64,000 bases of DNA from Microbacterium sorbitolivorans (lineage in GTDB: Bacteria; Actinomycetota; Actinomycetes; Actinomycetales; Microbacteriaceae): contig NZ_KZ848474.1 of assembly GCF_003327285.1 (NCBI RefSeq), positions 372,001 through 436,000 of the forward strand, written 5' to 3'. Positions 43,314-50,603 of this stretch are shown here, in pieces; position 1 is the stretch's first letter, and the number at the start of each line of letters is the position of its first letter. Position numbers and translations under genes: made by a program. A model generated the notes under the pieces. It worked only from the letters and a program-made list of their open reading frames with translations. It was not told the DNA's origin and searched no databases.

Positions 43314-44075
43314 CTACATCAGACCCCGCCGCGCCTCCACCAAATGCCGCGTCGACCAAGCCACAAAAACCCCATCCCGCTCGATCACCTCGTGCAACTC
43401 CCGCAACCGATCGATGTACCCCTCAACGGTGAACCCCGGAACCCACCAGATCACCTTCCGCAGCAGGTACACGACCGCCGCGACATCGTAGATCTCGATC
43501 TTCAGTCGGGCGGTCTTGAGGTCGACGATCTCCAGCCCCGCAGCGCGCGCCGCGGCGGCCTCGGCGTCAGGATCCCGGTGGTGCCGCGCCCGCGGCTGCG
43601 GGCCGAGGAAGAACTCGATGAGCTCGAACACGCTTGCGGGGCCGACGTGCTGGGCGAAGTACGTGCCGCCCGGGCGTAGCACGCGGGCGATCTCCTCCCA
43701 CCAGATCGTCGCCGGGTGGCGGCTCGTCACCAGGTCGAATGCCCCGTCCGCGAACGGCAGCGGAGGCTCGTCCGGATCCGCGACGACGACCACGCCCCGC
43801 GGGTGCAGGAGGCGGGTCGCCTTCGCGACGTTCGGCGGCCACGACTCGGTGGCGACGGCCGTCGGCGGGAAGGACCTGGCCTCCGCGAGCACCTCCCCGC
43901 CGCCCGTCTGGATGTCGAGAGACGCCGTCGCCCGGCCCAGCCGTTCCGAGAGCTGCCGCGCATAGCCCCACGGCGTGCGCTCCTCGGTGGCCCGGCCATC
44001 GAGCCACGAGAAGTCCCAGCCCGACACATCGGCGGTCGCGCCCTCGTGGATGAGTTCCTCGAACGTTTTCGTCAT
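43314..44075 (-). CDS. Class I SAM-dependent methyltransferase
   Basis: Methyltransferase of 253 residues. The cofactor-binding loop appears as SLDIQTGGGEVLAEA near residues 52-66, followed by the acidic strand VVVVADPDEPPLPFADGAFDLVTSRH and the post-motif EIARVLRPGGTYFAQHVGP. The sequence GGG after D-x-Q-T is the usual GxGxG variant. The target is unknown; length and order resemble the group annotated near RlmA. It is 19 bp from the aldo/keto reductase gene, so possibly co-transcribed. Confidence 0.85.
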   Translation of the reverse strand: MTKTFEELIHEGATADVSGWDFSWLDGRATEERTPWGYARQLSERLGRATASLDIQTGGGEVLAEARSFPPTAVATESWPPNVAKATRLLHPRGVVVVADPDEPPLPFADGAFDLVTSRHPATIWWEEIARVLRPGGTYFAQHVGPASVFELIEFFLGPQPRARHHRDPDAEAAAARAAGLEIVDLKTARLKIEIYDVAAVVYLLRKVIWWVPGFTVEGYIDRLRELHEVIERDGVFVAWSTRHLVEARRGLM

Positions 44076-44094
44076 CCCTCGATTATGCGGGGGA

Positions 44095-44922
44095 TCACCC
44101 GTTGAACTCCGCCGGGTGCGGTCCCGTGCGGCCGTCGCGGTCGAGGCCGTCGATCGCCGCGAGCTCGTCCGCCGTCAGCTCGAAGCCGAAGAGGTCGAGG
44201 TTCTCGCGGATCCGCGACGCCGTCACCGACTTCGGGATCACGATGCGCCCCTGCTGCAGGTGCCAGCGCAGCACCACCTGCGCCGGCGTCACGCCGTGCG
44301 CCGCGGCGACCGCCGCGATCGCCGGCTCGCCGAGCACGGATCCCTGACCGAGCGGGCTCCACGCCTCCGTCGCGATGCCGCGCGCCCGGTTCGCCGCCTC
44401 GATGTCCGCCGCCCGCAGCGCCGGGTGCAGCTCGATCTGGTTCACGGTCGGCACGGATCCGCCGAGCGCGGCGACGCGGTCGAGATGCTCGGGCAGGAAG
44501 TTCGATACCCCGATCGAACGCGCGAGACCGAGCTCCCGGATCTCCTCCATGCCCTCCCACGCCGCGAGATACGCGTCGGTCGCGGGGGCCGGCCAGTGGA
44601 TCAGGTACAGGTCGACGCGCTCGAGACCGAGCCGCTCGAGGCTCGCCTCGAGCGCCGGGCGCACGCCCTCTCGCGAGAGGCCATCGAGCCAGAGCTTCGT
44701 CGTGACGAACACGTCGTCGCGGTCGAGGCCCGACTCGGCGATCGCGCGGCCGACACCCGCCTCGTTGCCGTAGATCGCGGCCGTGTCGATCGAGCGATAA
44801 CCCGCCTCGAGGGCCGTCGCGACCGACGCCTGCGCGCCCTCGTCGGGCACCTGGAAGACGCCGAAGCCGAGCTGCGGCATCGCCGTGCCGTCGTGAAGCG
44901 TGATGGTGGGGATGGTTGTCAT
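44095..44922 (-). CDS. Aldo/keto reductase (2,5-diketo-D-gluconate reductase-like)
   Basis: NADPH-dependent reductase of 275 residues with the AKR tetrad: Asp-x4-Tyr in RSIDTAAIYGNEAGVGRAI (near 45-50), Lys in VTTKLWLDG and His in LYLIHWPAP. The cofactor end is IVIPKSVTASRIRENLDLFGFEL near 228-250. Members reduce 2,5-diketogluconate, methylglyoxal or other small carbonyls. It lies 27 bp after the MFS gene, and the pair is divergent from a MarR regulator. Confidence 0.92.
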   Translation of the reverse strand: MTTIPTITLHDGTAMPQLGFGVFQVPDEGAQASVATALEAGYRSIDTAAIYGNEAGVGRAIAESGLDRDDVFVTTKLWLDGLSREGVRPALEASLERLGLERVDLYLIHWPAPATDAYLAAWEGMEEIRELGLARSIGVSNFLPEHLDRVAALGGSVPTVNQIELHPALRAADIEAANRARGIATEAWSPLGQGSVLGEPAIAAVAAAHGVTPAQVVLRWHLQQGRIVIPKSVTASRIRENLDLFGFELTADELAAIDGLDRDGRTGPHPAEFNG

Positions 44923-44949
44923 GAGTGTTTCTCTTTTCTCGTAGGAGGA

Positions 44950-46125
44950 TCAGGCCGCGACCAACTCGCGCGCCTCCCGGGCGAACTCGCCGCCGCGGCC
45001 GAAGGCGGCGGCGAGCAGCACCACGAGGCCGAGCGCTGTGATGCCCGCGCCCACCCAGAGCGGCGAGGTGTATCCGAGGCCGGCCGCGAGCGCCAGGCCC
45101 GCCGCCCACGCGCCGAACGCGTTGCCGATGTTGAAGGCCGCGATGTTCGTGCCCGACGCGAGCGTCGGCGCCCCGGCGGCGTAGTTCATGATGCGCATCT
45201 GCAGACCCGGAACCGTCGCGAAGCCGAATCCGCCCATGAGGGCGAGCGACACGATCGTCGCGACCTGGTTGCCCGCCGTCACGGCGAAGAACACGAGCAC
45301 GACCGCGAGCACGCCCAGCAGCACCGCGAGGGTCAGGGCGAGGTTGCGGTCGGCCGCGCGGCCGCCGACGAGGTTGCCGATGAACAGGCCCACCCCGAAC
45401 ACGACGAGCAGCCACGGCACCGTCGAAGCGGCGAAGCCCGAGACCTCCGTGAGGGTGAAGGCGATGTAGGTGAAGGCGCCGAACATGCCGCCGTAGCCCA
45501 GCACCGTGACGGCCATAGACAGCCACACCTGACCCGAGCGGAACAGCGCGAACTCCGCCAGGATCGACCCGCCCGACGCCGGTGTGCGCTTCACGAGCAG
45601 CGCGATCGCGACGAAGGCGACCGCCCCGATCGCGGTGATGAACCAGAACGTCGCGCGCCAGCCCATCGCCTGCCCCACGAAGGTTCCGAAGGGCACGCCC
45701 GCGACGTTCGCGATCGTGAGGCCCGCGAACATGATCGAGATCGCCGCCGCGCGGCGGCTCGGATCCACGAGATCGGCGGCGACGACCGCCCCGATACCGA
45801 AGAACGCGCCGTGGCAGAGCGCGGCGATGATGCGCCCGATCATCGCGAGCTCGTAGCTGCCGGCGAGCGCCGTGACGAGGTTGCCCGCGATGAAGAGGAT
45901 CAGCAGGCCGAGCAGCGCCGTGCGCCGCTCGACGCGGCTGAGGGCAACCGTGAGCAGGATGCCGCCGACCGCGACCGCAAGCGCGTAGCCCGAGATGAGG
46001 GTGCCGGCGGTGGTGTCGGTGACGCCGAGGTCGGCGGCCACCTCGGGCAGGAGGCCCATGATGACGAACTCCGTGAGTCCGATCCCGAAGCCACCGAGGG
46101 CCAGGGCGTAGAGAGCGGCGGGCAT
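44950..46125 (-). CDS. MFS exporter (AraJ/YdhP-like DHA1 family)
   Basis: Twelve-helix transporter of 391 residues. The opening PAALYALALGGFGIGLTEFVIMGLLPEVAADLGV is typical of the AraJ/YdhP/Cml branch, and ALCHGAFFGIGAVVAADLV is the conserved fourth-segment pattern. The loop 2-3 motif is weak. Substrates in this branch are sugars, purines or drugs. It probably forms an operon with the aldo/keto reductase, controlled by the divergent MarR protein through the AT-rich palindromes at 46171-46199. Confidence 0.9.
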   Translation of the reverse strand: MPAALYALALGGFGIGLTEFVIMGLLPEVAADLGVTDTTAGTLISGYALAVAVGGILLTVALSRVERRTALLGLLILFIAGNLVTALAGSYELAMIGRIIAALCHGAFFGIGAVVAADLVDPSRRAAAISIMFAGLTIANVAGVPFGTFVGQAMGWRATFWFITAIGAVAFVAIALLVKRTPASGGSILAEFALFRSGQVWLSMAVTVLGYGGMFGAFTYIAFTLTEVSGFAASTVPWLLVVFGVGLFIGNLVGGRAADRNLALTLAVLLGVLAVVLVFFAVTAGNQVATIVSLALMGGFGFATVPGLQMRIMNYAAGAPTLASGTNIAAFNIGNAFGAWAAGLALAAGLGYTSPLWVGAGITALGLVVLLAAAFGRGGEFAREARELVAA

Positions 46126-46165
46126 GAAGGATCCCTTCGAAAGACGATGCGTTGCCGTGCGTGAA

Positions 46166-46211
46166 CAACTATTGCGTTCGCAATCGTTGCACGTGCAATC
46201 AATAATAGTTG
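46166..46211. promoter_or_regulatory. Nested MarR operator palindromes
   Basis: Two 14-bp palindromes lie side by side: ATTGCGTTCGCAAT (46171-46184) and GTTGCACGTGCAAT (46186-46199), 15 bp apart start to start, with the second containing the perfect TTGCACGTGCAA. An outer pair, AACTATT and AATAGTT, encloses both. The cluster lies between the MFS gene and the divergent MarR gene in a sharply AT-rich pocket. Confidence 0.7.
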
Positions 46212-46290
46212 CAGACGCGTTCTATCGGCGCAAGTCGGGTATCATGGACACAGGCGACCCGCGCATCGCGGCGCGGCAGAAGGGGGAGCA

Positions 46291-46746
46291 ATGGGCATCT
46301 CGGACAACGCGGTGGAGATCCGCGCGCGCGGCTGGCGCACCCTCGTCGCCCTGCACGGCCTCATCGAGACTCGCCTGGAGCGCGCGCTCCAGGCCGAACA
46401 CGACCTCTCCGTCGTCGAGTTCACGGTGCTCGACGCCCTCAGCCGCCAGGACGGCTGGCACATGCGCATGCAACAGCTCGCCCGCGCCGCCGCCCTGTCA
46501 TCGAGCGCGACGACCCGACTCGTCTCGCGCCTCGAAGATCGCGGCCTCCTCACGCGGATCCTCTGCGACGACGACCGCCGCGGCATCTACACCGAGCTCA
46601 CGCAGGATGGCGACGCCCTGCTCGCCCGCGCGCGCCCCACGCACGATGCGACGCTCGAATCGTCGCTCACCGAGGCCGAGGCAGTGCCCGAGCTCCGCGG
46701 CCTCGTCGCCGCACTGCACGGCGCCGACATTCCCGCGCCCGCCTGA
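46291..46746 (+). CDS. MarR family transcriptional regulator
   Basis: Winged-helix regulator of 151 residues from ATG 46291 with a GGGGGAGC ribosome site. The DNA-binding part is EFTVLDALSRQDGWHMRMQQLARAAALSSSATTRLVSRLEDRGLLTR (about 42-88), and the wing is CDDDRRGIYTELTQDGDALL. It is divergent from the MFS-aldo/keto reductase operon and very likely represses it via the palindromes between them. Ligand unknown. Confidence 0.92.
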   Translation: MGISDNAVEIRARGWRTLVALHGLIETRLERALQAEHDLSVVEFTVLDALSRQDGWHMRMQQLARAAALSSSATTRLVSRLEDRGLLTRILCDDDRRGIYTELTQDGDALLARARPTHDATLESSLTEAEAVPELRGLVAALHGADIPAPA

Positions 46747-46805
46747 TCGATCGCACCGCGCGACGAACGAACGCGCGTCGTGATCCCGGACGACGGGTCA
46801 CGACA

Positions 46806-47255
46806 TCAGAGGGATCCGAGCCTCAGATGGAGCAGCGGGTAGGGGCGACCCGCCTCATCGGTCTCGCTGCGGCCGACGACCTCGAATCCGCGGTGGGCGT
46901 AAAAGCCCGCAGCCGAGGCGTTCTGTTCGTTGACATCGACCCGGGTGACACCCTGCTCCGCGATCGCGTGCGTGAGAAGCGCGGAGCCGACCCCGGTGCC
47001 GCGTTCCGCGGCGTCCACGAACAGCATCTCCAGCGCCCCGTCGAGCACGCCGGAGAACCCCACCGGGCGACCCTCGCGCTCCGCGACCGACAGGAGAACG
47101 GCGGGAAAGTAGTCGGACGCGAGCTTGGAGTGAATCTCGTCTCGATCCGCGTCCGACAGGAAGTCGTGCGTCGCGTCCACGGCACTCCGCCAGATCGCCA
47201 CGAGCGCCGGATACTCCGCCGGGCCGATCGAACGCCGAATGTGCAGAGCAGGCAT
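46806..47255 (-). CDS. GNAT family acetyltransferase
   Basis: Acetyl-CoA-dependent N-acetyltransferase of 149 residues. The acetyl-CoA loop is VDAAERGTGVGSALLTHAIAEQG near residues 90-112, followed by VNEQNASAAGFYAHRGFEVVGRSETDEAGRPYPLLHL, the closing strands with the conserved FY. ATHDFLSDADRDEIHSKLA near residue 27 is typical of the YjaB-like subgroup. The substrate is unknown. It stands alone. Confidence 0.9.
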   Translation of the reverse strand: MPALHIRRSIGPAEYPALVAIWRSAVDATHDFLSDADRDEIHSKLASDYFPAVLLSVAEREGRPVGFSGVLDGALEMLFVDAAERGTGVGSALLTHAIAEQGVTRVDVNEQNASAAGFYAHRGFEVVGRSETDEAGRPYPLLHLRLGSL

Positions 47256-47351
47256 GACGGGTTCCTTCCGTAGAGCGATCCCTCATCATCCCAGGACGCG
47301 CCATCGCTCCCGAATGCGGGGTACCGCCGGATAGTCCACATGACGCGAAAA

Positions 47352-47383
47352 GGGGCGGCGTGAACAACAGTTCACACCGCCCC
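47352..47383 (-). terminator. Rho-independent terminator
   Basis: GGGGCGG-C-GTGAAC and GTTCAC-A-CCGCCCC form a near-perfect stem with an AACA loop. On the minus strand the stem is followed by TTTT, so it terminates the NAD(P)-binding oxidoreductase gene that ends at 47398. Confidence 0.88.
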
Positions 47384-47397
47384 CTCGCTTTTCAGGA

Positions 47398-48033
47398 TCA
47401 GTACGCGAAGCTGATCTGCCCGCGCTGGAGCGTGGGCTTCTCGATCTCGTCGACGACCGCCGCGCCGAAGTCGGCGCCGCTGATCGCGGAGGTGCCGTCG
47501 GCGTCGAAGAGGGCGACCTCGTGCGAGGTGCGGTAGTGACCGAGCTTCTCGCCGGGGGCGTAGGCGCCGAACTCCGCGGCGGGGCTGACGAAGACCCACT
47601 CACCGAGCGAGTCGTCGGCAAGCAGGTCGCCCAGGATCGCGTTCATCTCGGTCGCCTCCGCAGCGAACTCCGCGGGGATCTCGCCCGCCTCCGCGAAGCG
47701 CGGGGCGCCCTCGGCCGGGCGCAGCGAGCTGAAGCCGCCGATCGCGACGAAGCGCGCACCGGCCTCGGCGGCCGCCTTCGCGAGGGATCCGTATGCGCCG
47801 CGAAGCGCGCCCTCGTTGGATCCACGCGGCGAGAGCGCCGCAACCACAACATCGATCCCGGTGAGGTCGGGTACCTGCTCAGTGAGGTCGCCTGTTCGGT
47901 AGGTGACGCCGTCGATCTTCTCGGCGGGCTCGTTGCGACTGACGAGGGTGACCTCGTGGCCGCGCGAGACCGCCTCGCTGACGATGTGGGATCCGGCGTA
48001 GCCCGTGCCGCCGATGACGAGGATGGATGCCAC
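47398..48033 (-). CDS. NAD(P)H-binding oxidoreductase (atypical SDR, YwnB-like)
   Basis: Protein of 211 residues with the N-terminal cofactor motif ILVIGGTGYAGSHIVSEAVSRGHEV, and LARSLAAEAGARFVAIGGFSS-like middle strand. It lacks the Tyr-x3-Lys pair of classical short-chain dehydrogenases, as in the NmrA-like/SDR_a5 group, which act as quinone reductases or redox sensors. It is divergent from an HxlR regulator, a very frequent pairing, and ends at a good terminator. Confidence 0.88.
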   Translation of the reverse strand: MASILVIGGTGYAGSHIVSEAVSRGHEVTLVSRNEPAEKIDGVTYRTGDLTEQVPDLTGIDVVVAALSPRGSNEGALRGAYGSLAKAAAEAGARFVAIGGFSSLRPAEGAPRFAEAGEIPAEFAAEATEMNAILGDLLADDSLGEWVFVSPAAEFGAYAPGEKLGHYRTSHEVALFDADGTSAISGADFGAAVVDEIEKPTLQRGQISFAY

Positions 48034-48066
48034 GATGAGACTCCTTCTTGTGGGGGTTGATGTCCA

Positions 48067-48087
48067 CTAGTTACGATAAGTGACTAG
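48067..48087. promoter_or_regulatory. HxlR operator palindrome
   Basis: CTAGTTAC (48067-48074) and GTGACTAG (48080-48087) match in 7 of 8 paired positions around a GATAA spacer, between the oxidoreductase and the HxlR regulator. The form agrees with HxlR-family sites. Its overlap with the first possible GTG of the regulator argues that translation starts further down. Confidence 0.62.
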
Positions 48088-48112
48088 AAACCCTTCGGGA
48101 AGTAGGCACTTT

Positions 48113-48490
48113 TTGGTAACCACATCGACCCTCGTGGGAAATCCCTACCAGCAGGACTGCCCGACCCGGCGGATCCTCGATCGCATCGGCGACAAGTGGA
48201 CGGTCCTCATCGTCGGCGCGCTCGGCGACGACGCCGTGCGCTTCTCGGAGCTCCGCAGGCGGATCCAGGGCATCTCGCAGAAGATGCTGACGCAAACGCT
48301 GCGCAGCCTCGAAGAGGACGGCCTCGTCTCGCGCACCGTGACCGCGCAGGTTCCGATCAAGGTCGAGTACGCGCTCACCGACGTCGGACAGAGCCTCCGC
48401 GCCCCACTGAAGGCGCTCGAGGAGTGGTCGATCGAGCACCTCGGCAGCGTGCTCGACGCGCGCATCGCGCACCAGGAGGCTGGCGCGTGA
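48113..48490 (+). CDS. HxlR family transcriptional regulator
   Basis: Winged-helix regulator of about 125 residues. The core CPTRRILDRIGDKWTVLIVGALGDDAVRFSELRRRIQGISQKMLTQTLRSLEEDGLVSR carries the HxlR signature. The start is uncertain: GTG 48080 lies within the palindrome, TTG 48113 and GTG 48134 are in frame, and I prefer one of the later two. A single Cys beside the conserved CP suggests redox or quinone sensing, as in YodB and QorR. It probably represses the divergent oxidoreductase. Confidence 0.9.
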   Translation: MVTTSTLVGNPYQQDCPTRRILDRIGDKWTVLIVGALGDDAVRFSELRRRIQGISQKMLTQTLRSLEEDGLVSRTVTAQVPIKVEYALTDVGQSLRAPLKALEEWSIEHLGSVLDARIAHQEAGA

Positions 48491-48506
48491 CCCGGTAGGG
48501 GCGTTA

Positions 48507-49046
48507 TCAGTGCGCGAGAAGCTTGATCGCGATCACAAGCGAGCTCGCGCCGGCCAGCATGACCAGGGCGAGCAACTTCTGCCACCACGCGATGCGGGTG
48601 CGCCGCAGCCCGAGCCACCCGATCACGACGAGTGAGGCGACGAGCACGCCCGCGCCCCACAGCAGCGCGGTGTGCACGCTCCACCACTCGAGCCCCGCTC
48701 CACCCAGAAGGAGCAACGGGATCACGATCACCGTTACGGTGCCGAGGCTCGTCGACGCCATGTGTTTGAGGGTCTCGCCGCGGGCCAGCTCCGCGTGCAC
48801 CGCGAGGTGCGCGATGACCTCGGCGACGAACGCGGCGACGACCGTTCCGCCCGTCGTGATCGTCATGCTCAGGGCCGCCGACCCCGCGGTGAGTTGCTCC
48901 GGGTGCAGGTTCAGCGTGAGCAGCACGGCCAACACGGCGAAGGTCACGTACACGCGCTCCCGCACGCGCGCGGCAACCGTGTCGATGTCGACGTCCCGAT
49001 CCGTGATGCGCGACCGGGATCCATGCGATGAACGTGCCATCCTCAC
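48507..49046 (-). CDS. Hypothetical integral membrane protein
   Basis: Protein of 179 residues with a basic N-terminus and five likely transmembrane helices: VYVTFAVLAVLLTLNL, ITTGGTVVAAFVAEVIAHLAV, LGTVTVIVIPLLLLGGAG, HTALLWGAGVLVASLVVIGWL and QKLLALVMLAGASSLVIAIKLL. I do not recognise the family. It overlaps the end of the erm gene by 4 bp, so it is co-transcribed with it; a role in membrane physiology or drug tolerance is only a guess. Confidence 0.72.
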   Translation of the reverse strand: MRMARSSHGSRSRITDRDVDIDTVAARVRERVYVTFAVLAVLLTLNLHPEQLTAGSAALSMTITTGGTVVAAFVAEVIAHLAVHAELARGETLKHMASTSLGTVTVIVIPLLLLGGAGLEWWSVHTALLWGAGVLVASLVVIGWLGLRRTRIAWWQKLLALVMLAGASSLVIAIKLLAH

Positions 49047-49825
49047 ATTTTTTCACCTCGAGGACCCGCCTCGAGCCGGTTCCACAGCACGGCCCATTGC
49101 TCGCCGCGGAGATCGCGCGGCAGAGCAGCCCGGGAGACGCCCGCCTCGCTCAACGCGCGCTGCGCCGACGAAACGGAGTGCCCGGATCCACGCAGGATCT
49201 GCTGCATGCCTCTCCCCCGCCCGCGGAAAACCGCGCCGATGAACGCCTCATACCGGCGCCGGTCGCGCGAGGGGATCAGGGGGCGCGGGCGACGCGCGAC
49301 CACCAGGATGCCGCCGTCGACGGCGGGCATCGGACGGAAATGCCGAGCCGCTACTCGGCCCTCGAGGCGGAAAGTGAACCACGGTGCGGCCTGGGCGGTC
49401 ATCATCGTGGCACCGCCGACCCCGGCGCGCTTGCGCGCCACCTCCCATTGCGTCAGCAGCACGGCTTCACTCCAGCTGCCGTGACTCAGCATCCGCCGCA
49501 GGATGGGCGTCGTGAGGTGAAACGGGATGTTCCCGACGAGGACGCGACGGTCGAAAGGCTCGCGCAAGGCGTCGCCGACGTGAACGGCCGCTCCGGGCAA
49601 CCTCGAACGGAGGCGTGCCACGCGACGGGCATCGATGTCGATGGCACGTACATCACGTCCGAGGTGAACGAGGTGTTCGGTGAGGGCGCCATCCCCGGCG
49701 CCGATTTCAAGGATGGATCCGTCGGTTCTCGACACCAGTGCGGTCAGGTGCTCGATCGTCGGACGGTGGATGAGGAAGTTCTGGCCGAGTTCGTGACGGC
49801 CACCCGTATGGGCGTGGGGTCGCAT
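49043..49825 (-). CDS. erm: Erm 23S rRNA adenine N6-methyltransferase
   Basis: Dimethylates A2058 of 23S rRNA, blocking macrolides, lincosamides and streptogramin B. From ATG 49825, with GGAGCG about 8 bp upstream, the protein has 260 residues. It begins THTGG-like then GRHELGQNFLIHRPTI, the Erm hallmark; SAM motif I is LEIGAGDG (39-46) and motif IV is NIPFHLTTPILRRML (99-113), with Asn-Ile-Pro-Phe as in Erm rather than KsgA. The gene has a leader with a small peptide and pairing hairpins, so drug-induced expression is likely. Closest in type to Erm(X)/Erm(E)-like actinobacterial enzymes. Confidence 0.9.
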   Translation of the reverse strand: MRPHAHTGGRHELGQNFLIHRPTIEHLTALVSRTDGSILEIGAGDGALTEHLVHLGRDVRAIDIDARRVARLRSRLPGAAVHVGDALREPFDRRVLVGNIPFHLTTPILRRMLSHGSWSEAVLLTQWEVARKRAGVGGATMMTAQAAPWFTFRLEGRVAARHFRPMPAVDGGILVVARRPRPLIPSRDRRRYEAFIGAVFRGRGRGMQQILRGSGHSVSSAQRALSEAGVSRAALPRDLRGEQWAVLWNRLEAGPRGEKM

Positions 49826-50018
49826 ATGCGCGCTCCGTTCGAAGGAAGGGAGCACCCGTCAGCGGGCGTGCGAGAGCACAGCGGACGCGCTTCCGGGTGC
49901 AGGACATCCGGGAACGACGCGCGAGAGCGTTTACATGACCATCAACGCGCCGTCAGGCGCGGCGGTCACGAAAGGTGTAGCAAGGCGCGTCGAACGTCGC
50001 GCCTGAAATGATCAAACC
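49826..50018 (-). promoter_or_regulatory. erm leader attenuator region
   Basis: The leader on the minus strand contains repeated complementary blocks: GGCGCG/CGCGCC bordering ACGTTCGA at about 49985-50004 (a strong hairpin), CGCGCC-TGA-CGGCGCG at about 49950-49965 (a second hairpin over the leader stop), and further GCGCG blocks before the erm start. Alternative pairing of these blocks is the usual way erm mRNAs hide and expose the start site. Confidence 0.62.
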
Positions 50019-50021
50019 CAT
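49953..50021 (-). CDS. erm leader peptide
   Basis: A 22-codon frame from ATG 50021 to TGA 49953 begins MGLIISGATFDAP and ends YTFRDRRA. It lies between the probable promoter and erm. The hydrophobic IISG start resembles macrolide-sensing leader peptides of other erm genes, in which a drug-stalled ribosome refolds the mRNA. The stop codon sits in the loop of the second hairpin. No ribosome site is seen, and a TACATT box about 10 bp upstream suggests a nearly leaderless start. Confidence 0.6.
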   Translation of the reverse strand: MGLIISGATFDAPCYTFRDRRA

Positions 50022-50076
50022 GGCACACAATGTAGCAAGACCGGGCTCGTAGAGCGAAGGTAGCGACGAACCCGCG

Positions 50077-50337
50077 TCAGTCGGCGAGCTTCGCCTTCAC
50101 ATACGCGACGATCGCGTTGGCGTGCCCGTGACCCATGCCGTGCTCGGACTTGAGCCAGTCGACGACCTCCATGTGGCGCTGCGAGTCCAGGCGATCCGCA
50201 ACGAGGTCGAGCCACTCTTGGACGGGTCGGCCGTACGTCTTCTCGATGCTCGGAAAGTACGAGGCCGGGCCCTTGAGCTTCTCGCCGGGCGACGGCGTCG
50301 GCGCGGTCACACGGTGTTGTTCGGTCATGGCGTCCAT
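50077..50337 (-). CDS. DUF4287 domain protein
   Basis: Small soluble protein of about 86 residues. The core GPASYFPSIEKTYGRPVQEWLDLVADRLDSQRHMEVVDWLKSEHGMGHGHANAIVAYVKAKL fills most of it and is the DUF4287 pattern, a helical fold that often has DUF5655 as neighbour or fusion partner. The function is unknown. The start may be ATG 50337 or ATG 50328; a longer frame upstream is not supported. Confidence 0.82.
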   Translation of the reverse strand: MDAMTEQHRVTAPTPSPGEKLKGPASYFPSIEKTYGRPVQEWLDLVADRLDSQRHMEVVDWLKSEHGMGHGHANAIVAYVKAKLAD

Positions 50338-50436
50338 GCTAGTTCTCGTTGCTCCCGCCGCATCCGGAACACGCGTCCTTACGTCTCGGGTACGAGCTCG
50401 ACGCGCGCACCGGGCCGATGGGGTAGTGTCTCTCTC

Positions 50437-50490
50437 ATGATCACCCGTTGGTATGCGTATTTTGAGTCGGCTCTGGAGGGCCGGCGCTGA
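50437..50490 (+). CDS. Aromatic leader peptide of the DAHP synthase gene
   Basis: A 17-residue frame, MITRWYAYFESALEGRR, precedes the DAHP synthase gene by about 110 bp. Trp, Tyr, Tyr and Phe codons are packed into five consecutive positions apart from one Ala, as needed to sense all three aromatic amino acids. A TAGTGT -10-like box ends about 8 bp before the ATG, so the mRNA may begin at or near it. Confidence 0.85.
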   Translation: MITRWYAYFESALEGRR

Positions 50491-50546
50491 CGTAGCGCGT
50501 ACCAACACCTTCAGAGCCGACAAGCCAGAGCATTTGCTCTGGCTTT
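50466..50546 (+). terminator. Transcription attenuator of the DAHP synthase gene
   Basis: GTCGGCTCTG (50466-50475) pairs perfectly with CAGAGCCGAC (50512-50521). AAGCCAGAGC (50522-50531) pairs with GCTCTGGCTT (50536-50545) and is followed by TTCGCCGTTT, a terminator. Strand 1 (GGCTCTG) can alternatively pair with the CAGAGC of strand 3, giving the competing structure. A ribosome stalled at the leader Trp-Tyr-x-Tyr-Phe codons would decide between them. Confidence 0.8.
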
Positions 50547-50603
50547 CGCCGTTTCGGCGGGCTCTGCGTGGGTCCGCTCCCTCATCAGGACAGGATCCCC
50601 ACC

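Noticed and set aside
43975-46164. 729-codon plus-strand frame and a 698-codon minus-strand frame across the aldo/keto reductase and MFS genes
   Set aside because: Both are shadows of recognisable proteins on the minus strand in another frame; the translations are repetitive charged residues without any domain.
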